Assembly: GCA_040905475.1 (NCBI GenBank)
Contig: JBBDRM010000052.1
Coordinates: 1 to 40,304 of the forward strand
Source of the DNA: Actinomycetota bacterium
GTDB taxonomy: Bacteria > Actinomycetota > AC-67
Direction: 5' to 3'
Length of the DNA: 40,304 bases
In this document: positions 23,204 through 31,971 of the stretch, piece after piece
Layout: every line of letters starts with the position of its first letter
Position numbering within the stretch: position 1 is the first letter of the stretch
The notes under the pieces: generated by a model
What the model saw: only the letters and a program-made list of their open reading frames with translations
What the model was told of the DNA's origin: nothing
The model's database searches: none
Program-made: the position numbers and the translations under genes

Positions 23204-24193
23204 TCAGTGTGACGAGCCTTCGGTCACCACGTCCAACGGATCCTCCCCGCGCGCTACCCGGCGGCAGTTCTCCATCGCGGCCGCGATGATCCGCAAGATC
23301 GACTCGCCCGTGACGCCCGCCAAGTGCGGCTGGAGCACGACGTTGTCGAGCTCGTAGAGCGGCAGATCGGGCGGCGGCGGCTCGGGATCGAACACGTCGA
23401 TGGCCGCGGCGCGGATCGTGCCGTCTCGCAACGCCCGGGCGAGCGCGGCGGCGTCGACGAGCGGCCCGCGAGCGGTGTTGACCAGGACGGCCATCGGCTT
23501 CATCAGCCCGAGCGTGCGGTCGTTGATCAACCCGCGCGTCTCGGGCGTGAGCGGCGCGTGCAACGAGACGACGTCCGCCTCGCCGAGCAAGGCGTCGAGC
23601 TCGCGGAACTCGACCCCGACCTCGCGCTCTTGCTCGGGCGGGAGCCGGAACACGTCGTGGTAGATCACGCGCATGTCGAACGCGCGCGCGCGTTTGGCGA
23701 CCTCGCGTCCGATACGGCCGAGCCCGACCAAGCCGATCGTCTTGCCGGCGAGTTCGAAGATGCCGCCCTGCAGCATCGTCAGGGTTCCCCAACGCCCTTC
23801 GCGCACCGCGCGGTCGCCGGGGAGGATCCGCCGGCTCGCCGCGCCGGCGAGCAGGATCGCCATCTCGGCGACCGTGTGCGCCTCAGCGCCCGAGGAAGCG
23901 ACGGTCGCGACGGACACCCCCGCCGCGGTCGCGGCTGCCACGTCGACGTGGTCGAACCCATGGCCGGGCACCTGGATCAGCCGGAGCTTGGGCATCCGAG
24001 ACAACGCCGCGGCGTCGATCGTCCCGGACCCCGGCGGGAGCACCAAGAATTCCGCCTCGGCGGCGACGTCGTCGGGGATGTCGCGAGGGTCGTTGTACGC
24101 CTCGACCGTCCAACCCTCGCCGAGCATCCCGCCGTACGCCGCGGACGCGAGCGACGGGTCGGCGGGCGGCGGAACGATCCCGATCAGCAGCAT
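23204..24193 (-). CDS. D-2-hydroxyacid dehydrogenase (NAD-dependent)
   Basis: 329 aa. The Rossmann motif is KTIGLVGLGRIGREVAKRA (Gly-rich loop at residues 157-162). The catalytic Arg lies in NTARGPLVD, Glu in DVFDPEPPP and His in VVLQPHLAGVTGES. The family reversibly oxidises D-2-hydroxyacids to 2-oxoacids and includes phosphoglycerate, glycerate and formate dehydrogenases. It is the first gene of the minus operon; a GGGGGCCCTTGG stretch precedes the ATG at 24193 and TATGGA (minus strand, about 24219-24224) is a weak -10 candidate. The 26-nt spacing to the ThDP enzyme suggests linked substrates, for example supply of a 2-oxoacid or removal of a 2-hydroxyacid. Confidence 0.9.
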   Translation of the reverse strand: MLLIGIVPPPADPSLASAAYGGMLGEGWTVEAYNDPRDIPDDVAAEAEFLVLPPGSGTIDAAALSRMPKLRLIQVPGHGFDHVDVAAATAAGVSVATVASSGAEAHTVAEMAILLAGAASRRILPGDRAVREGRWGTLTMLQGGIFELAGKTIGLVGLGRIGREVAKRARAFDMRVIYHDVFRLPPEQEREVGVEFRELDALLGEADVVSLHAPLTPETRGLINDRTLGLMKPMAVLVNTARGPLVDAAALARALRDGTIRAAAIDVFDPEPPPPDLPLYELDNVVLQPHLAGVTGESILRIIAAAMENCRRVARGEDPLDVVTEGSSH

Positions 24194-24306
24194 CCAAGGG
24201 CCCCCGAGGATCGAGAAGTTCGTGACATTCCATAGGAAACACGACCGTGGCCGTCGAATGCCAACCCACGCCGGCGGTTCGGCCGGTTCGGGTGAGAGGG
24301 GGATCC

Positions 24307-25071
24307 ATGCGGTTCCGTGCGTTGCTCATGATGGTGGCGTTCGCGGTGGTCGGCGGCGTCCTGGTTCTCGGAGGGTCGGCCAGCGCCCACGAGTGCACCG
24401 ACGATCCCGAGACCGAGCAGACCCCCGATGAATGCCACGAGACGCCGGTCCAGCCGAACTGGCGCGGCACCTACATCCCGCTGTTCGACCTCGAAGATCG
24501 CGAAGACGAATCGCAACGGTACGACGCCCAGCGCTGGCGCGACGAGTGCAACACCGGAGATCCCAACTCGGATACGTACCAGAGCCGGCAGCTATGCGCC
24601 TGGTTCTACGGCGGAACCAGCGGCTCGCCGGGTGAGGACGGCGAGCTGGCGCCGAACGAGCTGCACGCCGGCTTCGCGGCGACCCACTGCTTCCTGTTCG
24701 AGGCGGCGCACCAGTGCGAAGATGGCCACGACGGCTCCATCCAGGGCGAAGGCGTGCACGACGCCCATGGTGGCGCGACGTATGTGGACGTGTGCCTGCA
24801 GCCCAATCCCGACAGCAAGTACTGCAACGACGGGATGGAGGACACCCAGGCCGGCGTGACGGTGATGGACCACTTCGCGTGCGGCACGGTTGTTCCGGTC
24901 GCGTCCTGCACCGACGAGTACCACGTCGTGCGCCCCCTCGACCAGGAGTACACGCAGGCGCAGATGGACAACTCCGTGGAGCAGACGCAGGAGATCGCCG
25001 ACGATCCGTATACCTGGCTCTGTGGGTACGGCGAGTACGGCGGAGACGACTGCATCGTTCCGCAGCCCTAA
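24307..25071 (+). CDS. Secreted 12-cysteine protein of unknown function
   Basis: 254 aa from the ATG at 24307, which follows GAGAGGGGG. A clear signal peptide (MRFRALLMMVAFAVVGGVLV, cleaved after about SASA) leads into an acidic mature chain beginning HECTDDPETEQTPDECHE. Twelve Cys are spread evenly through the mature part, an even number compatible with six disulfides. It is rich in Asp, Glu, Gln and His (ATHCFLFEAAHQCEDGHDGS, VHDAHGGATYVD), and I do not recognise a family. The His/Asp-rich centre could bind metal. It is alone in its unit, divergent from the hydroxyacid dehydrogenase and followed by a strong hairpin. No function is proposed. Confidence 0.78.
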   Translation: MRFRALLMMVAFAVVGGVLVLGGSASAHECTDDPETEQTPDECHETPVQPNWRGTYIPLFDLEDREDESQRYDAQRWRDECNTGDPNSDTYQSRQLCAWFYGGTSGSPGEDGELAPNELHAGFAATHCFLFEAAHQCEDGHDGSIQGEGVHDAHGGATYVDVCLQPNPDSKYCNDGMEDTQAGVTVMDHFACGTVVPVASCTDEYHVVRPLDQEYTQAQMDNSVEQTQEIADDPYTWLCGYGEYGGDDCIVPQP

Positions 25072-25085
25072 CGCTCAGCCGTGGT

Positions 25086-25123
25086 GACTATCCGGGCCGC
25101 CCTTCGGGCGGCCCGGATAGTCT
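25086..25123 (+). terminator. Strong 17-bp hairpin terminator whose 3' arm carries the chrA -10 element
   Basis: Bases 25086-25102 and 25106-25122 are perfect complements with a TTC loop closed by C-G, the cTTCGg type. It begins 15 nt after the stop of the secreted-protein gene, with only a short TCTCT after the stem, so it probably ends that transcript. The end of the 3' arm, TAGTCT (25118-25123), lies 8 nt before the ATG of the transporter gene and fits a leaderless -10. The same bases may therefore terminate one transcript and start the next. Confidence 0.75.
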
Positions 25124-25131
25124 CTGCGCCG

Positions 25132-26319
25132 ATGCCGGACGCGACCGGGCCGCCGACGATCTCACGCGCGCGGATCTTCACGCGGTTCCTCCGCTTCGGG
25201 ACGCTCGCCTTCGGCGGCCCGGTGGCGCAGATCGCGATGATCCGCGACGAGCTCGTCGAGCGCGAGCGCTGGATCACTCGGGAGCGCTTCAACCGCACGC
25301 TCGCGGTCTATCAGGCGCTGCCCGGCCCCGAAGCGCACGAGCTGTGCGTCTACTTCGGAACGATCGCCGGCGGACGGACCGGCGGCGTGCTCGCCGGGCT
25401 GGGCTTCATGTTGCCGGGGTTCGTGCTCGTGCTCGTCGTTGCCGCCCTGTACGTCCGCTACGGCGCGTCCTCCGTGTGGATGGCCGCGGCATTGAGCGGG
25501 CTCCAGCCTGCCGTCGGTGCGCTGATCGTCCGGGCCGTGATCCGGATCGCCCGCCACGCGCTGACGCATCCGTGGCTCTGGTTCGTCGCGGCCGGTACGG
25601 CGGTCGCTCAGCTGCTCGATGCTCCGTTCTGGATCCCGCTGCTGACCGCGGGCGTCTCCCATGCGTTCGCCGCGCGGGGCGCGTACCCGGCCGCCGGAGC
25701 GTCCGTCGTCGCGGGTGCGATCGCCATCGCGTTCACGGCGGATCCCTCGGGGATCGAGCTCGACCCGCTCACCGTCGCCACCGGCGCGGCGCCCGGCCTC
25801 GCCGCGCTGCTCGTCACCGGGTTGAAGGCGGGCCTGCTCACGTTCGGCGGGGCCTACACCGCGATCCCCTTCGTGCGCGGCGACGCCGTCGTCACCGGGC
25901 GCTGGCTCACCGACGCGCAGTTCCTCGACTCGCTGGCGCTGTCGGGGGTCCTGCCGGCGCCGCTGATCATCTTCGGCACGTTCGTCGGGTACCTCGGCGC
26001 CGGGCTCGACGGCGCCCTGATGGTGACGCTGGGGATCTTCGCCCCCGCGTTCGCGTTCACGCTCGTGGGTCACGGCCAACTCGAGCGGCTCGTGAACGAG
26101 CCGCGCACGCACGCACTCCTCGACGGCGTCGCCGCGGCGGTCGTCGGACTGATCGCGGTGACCGCAGTGCGCCTGCTCCCCGAAGCGATCCCCGACGCGA
26201 GCGCGGCCGGCATCTTCGCCGGGACGCTTCTCGCGGTCGTGCTATGGCGTGCGCGCTGGAGCGTCTTGGGGATCATGGTCACAGCCGGGATCGCGGGGAT
26301 CGTCCTGGACCGGCTCTGA
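25132..26319 (+). CDS. chrA: ChrA-type chromate transporter (CHR family)
   Basis: 395 aa, the size of a two-domain CHR protein. Each half repeats the FGG motif: LRFGTLAFGGPVAQIAMIRD with ALPGPEAHELCVYFG in the first, and GLLTFGGAYTAIPFVR with LSGVLPAPLIIFGTFVGYLG in the second. About ten hydrophobic segments are present. CHR proteins export chromate or related oxyanions driven by the proton gradient; many homologues are untested and may carry sulfate or other anions. The ATG at 25132 is chosen because a hairpin occupies the sequence upstream and an earlier GTG at 25081 would be inside it. No other metal-resistance gene is nearby. Confidence 0.87.
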   Translation: MPDATGPPTISRARIFTRFLRFGTLAFGGPVAQIAMIRDELVERERWITRERFNRTLAVYQALPGPEAHELCVYFGTIAGGRTGGVLAGLGFMLPGFVLVLVVAALYVRYGASSVWMAAALSGLQPAVGALIVRAVIRIARHALTHPWLWFVAAGTAVAQLLDAPFWIPLLTAGVSHAFAARGAYPAAGASVVAGAIAIAFTADPSGIELDPLTVATGAAPGLAALLVTGLKAGLLTFGGAYTAIPFVRGDAVVTGRWLTDAQFLDSLALSGVLPAPLIIFGTFVGYLGAGLDGALMVTLGIFAPAFAFTLVGHGQLERLVNEPRTHALLDGVAAAVVGLIAVTAVRLLPEAIPDASAAGIFAGTLLAVVLWRARWSVLGIMVTAGIAGIVLDRL

Positions 26320-26348
26320 CCGGTCGACGCTCGTCCGAGGGTCGCCGT

Positions 26349-26354
26349 TAGAAT
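26349..26354 (+). promoter_or_regulatory. Candidate -10 element (TAGAAT)
   Basis: TAGAAT matches the consensus at five of six positions and lies in the 63-nt gap between chrA and the next ligase gene, 28 nt before its GTG. It would give a short leader containing GGGGGTGAG as ribosome binding site. No clear -35 is found. Confidence 0.4.
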
Positions 26355-26382
26355 CGGCGGTCCGTACAGCCGGGGGTGAGTC

Positions 26383-28016
<1,634 letters not shown>

Positions 28017-28020
<4 letters not shown>

Positions 28021-28661
28021 CGCTTCCGGCGCGAGGGCTTCGAACGCGCGGTGCGCAGGAGCGGCGCGAGGTGCCGCTCCGCGTATCGGCGCGCCGCGGC
28101 GTCGGTTCCCAGATCGGACACCGCCGCCGGGGTGAGCAAGAACGAGGCGACGAGCCGAACGAAGATCTCTCCGATCGCCGCGACGTCGGCCTCCTCGTAG
28201 CCCGCGGCCTGCTCGCGCGTGTAGGAAACCAGGAACGCGCATGCCGCCTGGAGGAACGGCCCGCCGCGAACCGTCAGCTCGGGCAGGAGCACTTCGGGCT
28301 CGGTCGCCAGGATCCGTGTGATCAGCGGATGCGAACGCGCGGCGCGCAAGGTGACGACGAAGCCCTCGACGAGCTTGTCCTCGAGCGTCGGCAGAGGGGA
28401 GACGATCGCGTCGAACTCCTTGAGGAAGCGCGACAGCTCACGGAGCAGCAGCCCTTGGATCAGGTCGCTCTTGCGGCCGAACCGGCGGTGGACGGTGACG
28501 CGGGTGACGCCGGCGCGAACGGCGACGTCCTCGACCGTCGTCCGCCGCAAGCCGAAGTCGAGGAACTGCGCCATCGCGGCGTCGAGGATCCGCGCGGCCG
28601 TCTCATCGGCAGATGCGTGCTCGGCCGCGAGCCTGAACAGCTCCGCCGTCGTCGCGCTCAC
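28017..28661 (-). CDS. TetR-family transcriptional regulator of the MpaB-type oxygenase operon
   Basis: 214 aa from GTG 28661, which overlaps the stop of the oxygenase gene as GTGA. The N-terminal HTH is RTTVEDVAVRAGVTRVTVHR with the usual YxxFxxK-like RFGRKSDLI after it; the C-terminal half is the variable ligand domain, ending in a basic tail. Co-transcription with the oxygenase and an inverted repeat in the operon promoter (29550-29566) suggest autoregulation and a ligand related to the oxygenase substrate. Binding to that site is inference. A frame running further upstream exists but would read deep into the oxygenase gene. Confidence 0.85.
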
Positions 28662-29518
28662 GACGCGCGCGCCGCTTTCCGAGCCTTGTACGCGAGCGGG
28701 AGGTACCGCAGGCGCTCGGGGAGACGAGGCATCACCTCGGCGATCGCGCGTCCGACCCGACGGAGCTTCCGCTCGTCGTCTTCGGTCCACTCGAGGTCGA
28801 ACATCTTCCGGATGGCCGGGGGAAAGGTCCCGACCGTGATGAACCGCTGGAACGTGCCCGCCGAAAGCCCGAACGGCTTCCAGATGGCCTCCATCGCCGC
28901 CGGGAACCACTTCGGCCGCGGTGTCCGAGTCATGCGCTCGAGCACGTCGACCGCCGTCGGATGCGCCTCGAGCTTGGACGCGACCATCTCGTCGAAGTAC
29001 GCCCAGTAGTCCTCGACCGTCGGCGGCAGCGCGTGCTCCGGCACCTGCAGGATCCGGCCGAGCTGCAACACCTCCTGGTAGAGGGCGCGCTCGTCGGCCC
29101 GCTGCCCGGGCAACGTGAAGTACCGCTCGAACGTGATCCCCCGCTCGTAGGCGGTCAGGTGCACCCATGCCCACGGTTCGGGGTCGAGGGCCGAGTACGT
29201 CGTGCCCTGATCGTCGACGCCGCGGAACGCCTTATGCATCGCGCGCAGCCGTTCGCCTTCCGCGAACGATCCCTCGCCGGCGTACACCCACTTCTGGAGC
29301 GAGTCGAGGCTCCGTTCGAGCCGTCCCCACGGATCGGTCTTGTAGACGGACCGCGCGGCCACCGCGTGACCGATCGAGGGATGCATCGTCTGCATGATGA
29401 GCGCGCCGCCGAGTACGAGCAGGATCCGGCGGTCGCCGATGCTCTCCCACAAGAGCGAGCCGGGCCCGAACGGCTCCGGCGGAGCGACCGTACGCTCGTC
29501 GTGCCGAACCTCGGCCAT
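28658..29518 (-). CDS. MpaB/Lcp-type oxygenase family protein (DUF2236)
   Basis: 286 aa from the ATG at 29518, preceded by GGAGGGG. The N-terminal GPGSLLWESIGDRRILLVLG, MHPSIGHAVAARSVYKTDPWGRL and the central LRAMHKAFRGVD, WAWVHLTAYE and later YFDEM pattern are those of the DUF2236 family. It includes fungal MpaB, which cleaves an isoprenoid chain, and the heme-b rubber oxygenase Lcp. The conserved His (for example in AMHK and WVHLT) are candidates for heme or iron binding. It is shorter than Lcp and has no signal peptide, so it is probably cytoplasmic. Members beside TetR genes are common in actinobacteria; the substrate, possibly an unsaturated lipid, is unknown. Confidence 0.82.
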   Translation of the reverse strand: MAEVRHDERTVAPPEPFGPGSLLWESIGDRRILLVLGGALIMQTMHPSIGHAVAARSVYKTDPWGRLERSLDSLQKWVYAGEGSFAEGERLRAMHKAFRGVDDQGTTYSALDPEPWAWVHLTAYERGITFERYFTLPGQRADERALYQEVLQLGRILQVPEHALPPTVEDYWAYFDEMVASKLEAHPTAVDVLERMTRTPRPKWFPAAMEAIWKPFGLSAGTFQRFITVGTFPPAIRKMFDLEWTEDDERKLRRVGRAIAEVMPRLPERLRYLPLAYKARKAARAS

Positions 29519-29541
29519 CGAAACCCCTCCGTTTCGTCGGC

Positions 29542-29566
29542 GATACAAAGATACGGAAACTGTATC
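29542..29566 (-). promoter_or_regulatory. GATAC/GTATC inverted repeat in the oxygenase-TetR promoter
   Basis: GATAC (29550-29554) and GTATC (29562-29566) form an inverted repeat with a 7-nt centre, and another GATACA (29542-29547) faces the same TGTATC at longer spacing. On the minus strand these bases include the -10 candidates TACAGT (29559-29564) and TATCTT (29548-29553). The site lies 24-48 nt before the oxygenase start. It is the likely operator of the co-transcribed TetR protein; this is inference. Confidence 0.6.
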
Positions 29567-29598
29567 ACCGACTCTTTCGCACCGCCAGGCGCGTGCCG

Positions 29599-29640
29599 AA
29601 AAAAGCCGCGAGCCCGGCCTCAGACCGGCCGGGCTCGCGT
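29599..29640 (-). terminator. Rho-independent terminator for the 44-aa Cys-pair gene
   Basis: On the minus strand a 12-bp GC-rich stem, GCGAGCCCGGCC with GGCCGGGCTCGC (29608-29619 and 29627-29638), with a 7-nt loop, is followed after a few bases by six T (complement of AAAAAA, 29599-29604). It starts 15 nt after the stop of the small gene at 29653 and is one of the best textbook terminators in the window. Its presence right after such a short frame supports that the frame is a real gene with its own transcript. Confidence 0.85.
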
Positions 29641-29652
29641 CGGTTCCGATCG

Positions 29653-29787
29653 CTAGTCCGTGCAGCACTTCCCGTCGGGCGACTCTGCGCGGTGTTCCGC
29701 TGCGGTCATGCCGCCTTCGCAGCACATCTTCTCGTCCTTCTTCTCCTCGGCCTTGGGTTGCTGCTCCAACGTCTTCTGATCTGCCAT
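29653..29787 (-). CDS. Small 44-aa Cys-pair protein of unknown function
   Basis: A 45-codon frame from the ATG at 29787 to TAG at 29653. An AGGAGGAGG (29794-29802, minus strand) lies 6 nt before the start, and a rho-independent terminator follows 15 nt after the stop, so it is a monocistronic gene. The first 20 residues are almost all polar and charged (LEQQPKAEEKKDEK); two Cys pairs follow, in KMCCEGG near residues 22-23 and GKCCTD at 41-42, with a His between. A metallothionein-like, zinc or copper-binding peptide, or a RiPP precursor, are possibilities; no modification enzyme is next to it. TAGAAC (29821-29826, minus strand) is a candidate -10. I recognise no family. Confidence 0.75.
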   Translation of the reverse strand: MADQKTLEQQPKAEEKKDEKMCCEGGMTAAEHRAESPDGKCCTD

Positions 29788-29859
29788 CTTGGACCTCCTC
29801 CTGATGGGATCGTTGCCCTTGTTCTACCCACTAGGCGCGGCTCGACGCTTGCTCGGCTG

Positions 29860-29903
29860 TTGACCTGACGGAGCGTCAGGTGTTACAACTGACACGCGCG
29901 TCA
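29860..29903 (+). promoter_or_regulatory. Promoter of the HTH gene with two TGAC/GTCA palindromes
   Basis: TTGACC (29860-29865) and TACAAC (29884-29889) are a -35/-10 pair with an 18-nt spacer. The spacer is filled by ACCTGACG-GAG-CGTCAGGT (29863-29881), a perfect 8-bp inverted repeat. A second, imperfect palindrome, TGACACGCGCGTCA (29890-29903), covers the expected start of transcription. Both contain TGAC and GTCA half-sites. Repressor binding at either would block RNA polymerase, so the gene at 29926 is probably autoregulated or controlled by another regulator. Confidence 0.65.
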
Positions 29904-29906
29904 CAT

Positions 29907-29917
29907 CCTCCGGGAGG
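29907..29917 (+). promoter_or_regulatory. Palindromic ribosome binding site of the HTH gene
   Basis: CCTCCGGGAGG holds the Shine-Dalgarno GGGAGG (29912-29917), 8 nt before the GTG at 29926, opposite a complementary CCTCC. Only a 4-bp stem with a 3-nt loop is possible within one RNA, so any effect on translation would be mild. Confidence 0.4.
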
Positions 29918-29925
29918 CTAGTCCC

Positions 29926-30663
29926 GTGCGAGCGATCCCCATCGACAGCTTCTTCGAAGACCTTGAAGGCAAGCGCGCCGTCGCGGCCGATGAGGCCGTC
30001 AACGACGCCTCGCTCGATTGGGGCCGGATCGTCGCCGAGGGGCGCGCCGCCCGCACCACCGTCGACGGAGGCAGCTGGCGGATCGGTCGGCTCGCTCTTC
30101 TGATCGAGCGTCGTTACGCCGCCGGAGCAGTCCAGCGATTCGCCGAGGCGATCGGCGAGTCCTACGGCACCGTCCGCCGCTACCGCTGGGTCGCCAAGGC
30201 CTACGACCCGGACATCGGGCTCCGGCTCCCCGGCCTCTCTTTCTCTCATTTCCAGGCCGTGGCCGGGCTCCCCGACCGCCTCACCTGGCTGCAGCGAGCG
30301 GCGCGGGGGAACTGGAGCGTAGACCGCCTGACGCGCGAGTCCCGCGGGACCAAGCCGGCCGCGCCGCAGCGACGGAACGCGCAGGCGCTCGACCGGATGC
30401 GCTCGACGATCGGCGGGCTTCGCCGCTCGATCCCGTCCACGTCCGAGCTGGACGATGCCGCGATCGCGACGGCCGGCAAGAAGTGGCTGGCGGAAGCGCT
30501 CGACGATCTCTCCCGTGAGATCGAGGAGCTCCGTGAGCGCGTGCGGCGCGCTACCCGCGCCGTTGAAGCACGACGGCCCTTGAAGGTTGCTCGGGAACGA
30601 GGCGCCGCGGCCGCGAAGCCGCGCACGCCCACCGCGCTCAAAGCGCGCGCGATCGGACGCTAG
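29926..30663 (+). CDS. Helix-turn-helix DNA-binding protein of unknown family
   Basis: 245 aa. A putative HTH is at about residues 70-93 (QRFAEAIGESYGTVRRYRWV), followed by SFSHFQAVAGLPDRLTWLQR and then a predicted coiled region (DDLSREIEELRERVRRATRA) and a basic, Ala/Arg-rich tail ending KALKARAIGR-like. The layout (HTH, an SFSH module that recalls ParB-like or DUF3102/DUF6192-type proteins, coiled coil, basic tail) suggests a DNA-binding protein that oligomerises, but I cannot assign a family. The gene stands alone with its own promoter, two TGAC/GTCA palindromes in front and a 34-bp palindrome of the same half-sites behind. The GTG start is set by GGGAGG 8 nt upstream. Confidence 0.75.
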   Translation: MRAIPIDSFFEDLEGKRAVAADEAVNDASLDWGRIVAEGRAARTTVDGGSWRIGRLALLIERRYAAGAVQRFAEAIGESYGTVRRYRWVAKAYDPDIGLRLPGLSFSHFQAVAGLPDRLTWLQRAARGNWSVDRLTRESRGTKPAAPQRRNAQALDRMRSTIGGLRRSIPSTSELDDAAIATAGKKWLAEALDDLSREIEELRERVRRATRAVEARRPLKVARERGAAAAKPRTPTALKARAIGR

Positions 30664-30715
30664 ACCCCCGCGCGAAGGCGGGCGAGCGCCCGGGTCGCCA
30701 CCGTTCACGGAGCCC

Positions 30716-30749
30716 GGCTGACATGGCTGACATGTCAGCCATGTCAGCC
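30716..30749. repeat. Perfect 34-bp palindrome of TGACAT repeats
   Basis: Two direct GGCTGACAT units are followed by their exact reverse complement, so bases 30716-30732 and 30733-30749 are perfect mirror arms with no spacer. The centre is TGACATGTCA. It lies in the 114-nt gap between the HTH gene (plus) and the acyl-CoA dehydrogenase gene (minus), so it could end both transcripts, though no T-run follows on either side. The TGAC/GTCA half-sites match those in the HTH gene promoter, which makes a cluster of regulator binding sites the alternative. A 17-bp stem with no loop also makes cruciform extrusion possible. Confidence 0.9.
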
Positions 30750-30777
30750 ACCTACGGGATGCGCCATGCGGACGGCG

Positions 30778-31962
30778 TCAGAAGACTTCGTTCGACCCCT
30801 GCCGGTCGAGCAGGCGGGCGATCAGGTTCTTCTGGATCTCGACCGTGCCGGCGCCGATCGCCAGACCGCGGACGTCGCGGAACATCCGCTCCACCGGGAA
30901 CTCGCGCGTGTAGCCGTAGCCGCCGTGGATCTGGATCGCCTCGTTTGAAACCTCTTGGGCCACGATGTTCGCATACCACTTCGCCTTGACCACCATCATC
31001 GGGTCCGGCTCGTGGATGCCGCCGATGTGCTCGCCCGTGCTGCACGCACGCCAGACCATCAGGCGTGCCGCGTCCACCTTCGTCGCCATCTCGGCGAGCT
31101 TGTGCGCGATCGCCTGAACGTCGATCAGCCGCTTCCCCCCGACCTTGCGCTCCTGCGCGTAGCGGATCGACTCGTCGAGCGCCCCCGCCGCGACGCCGAC
31201 GCACATCGACGCGTTGCCGAGCCGCTCGTGGTTGAACTGGGCAAGGATCGTCCGCATCGCCGACCCTTTCGCATCGCCTTCGAGCAGCACGTCTGAGTCG
31301 GCGACCGGCGCATCGTCGAACGCGACCTCGGCCTCGGCCGCGCCGCGCAGCCCCATCTTCTTGTGCACCTTCGACACCGACACGCCCGGCGCGTCGGCCG
31401 GCACCATCACGGCCCCGAGCGCCTTCGAGGAGTCGTCCGCCGGGAAACGCGCCACGACGAAGAAGGCTTGCGCCTTGTGCCCGCCGGTCACCATGTTCTT
31501 GTAACCCTCGAGCCGCCAGCCGCCGTCGACGCGCCGCAGCTTCGCGCGCATCGCCATCGCGTCCGACCCGGCATCCGGTTCGGTCATGCCGATCCCGATC
31601 AGACACTCACCGCCCGCGACCTGCGGCAGGTAGCGCTCCTTCAGGTCCTCGCTGCCGAATGCCGCGATCGCGCGCGGGGGGCCGTTCAGGAAGAGCTGGC
31701 ACACGACCGCGGTCGATAGGCACACCCGACCGATCTGTTCGAGCACGAGCCCCGCTTCCAGGTCGCCGAGCCCCAGCCCGCCGTACTTCTCCGGAACGCT
31801 CAAGCCCGTGAGGCCTTGGCGCCCGAGGATCTCGAGGTTCTCGGACGGGAACTCCTCGTTCTCGTCCCAGCGGGCGGCGCGCGGACGGAACTCGCGCTCG
31901 GCGAGCTCGCGCGTCGCGCGGCGCAGCTCTCGCTGCTCGTCGGTGAGCGTGAAGTCGACCAC
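30778..31962 (-). CDS. Acyl-CoA dehydrogenase, isovaleryl/long-chain type by active-site position
   Basis: 394 aa from a GTG at 31962. The family marks are EKYGGLGLGDLEAGL, IGIGMTEPDAGSDAMAMRA (FAD-binding loop), and YEAIQIHGGYGYT-like EAIQIHGGYGYTREFP. The catalytic Glu of medium-chain enzymes, in the EGT motif near residue 376, is Ala here (IGAGTVEIQ, residue 371). A Glu is present at NHERL (E246), where isovaleryl- and long-chain dehydrogenases keep their base. It should therefore oxidise a branched or long acyl-CoA to enoyl-CoA, passing electrons to ETF. TAGGCT (31972-31977, minus strand) lies 9 nt before the GTG, so it may have its own leaderless promoter besides read-through from the upstream alcohol dehydrogenase. 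Confidence 0.88.
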   Translation of the reverse strand: MVDFTLTDEQRELRRATRELAEREFRPRAARWDENEEFPSENLEILGRQGLTGLSVPEKYGGLGLGDLEAGLVLEQIGRVCLSTAVVCQLFLNGPPRAIAAFGSEDLKERYLPQVAGGECLIGIGMTEPDAGSDAMAMRAKLRRVDGGWRLEGYKNMVTGGHKAQAFFVVARFPADDSSKALGAVMVPADAPGVSVSKVHKKMGLRGAAEAEVAFDDAPVADSDVLLEGDAKGSAMRTILAQFNHERLGNASMCVGVAAGALDESIRYAQERKVGGKRLIDVQAIAHKLAEMATKVDAARLMVWRACSTGEHIGGIHEPDPMMVVKAKWYANIVAQEVSNEAIQIHGGYGYTREFPVERMFRDVRGLAIGAGTVEIQKNLIARLLDRQGSNEVF

Positions 31963-31971
31963 GGCGAGCCC

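Noticed and set aside
24714-26351. Plus-strand frame spanning the secreted protein end, the hairpin and chrA
   Set aside because: It runs in another frame across two genes and a terminator hairpin, and is Arg/Ala-rich with no domain.
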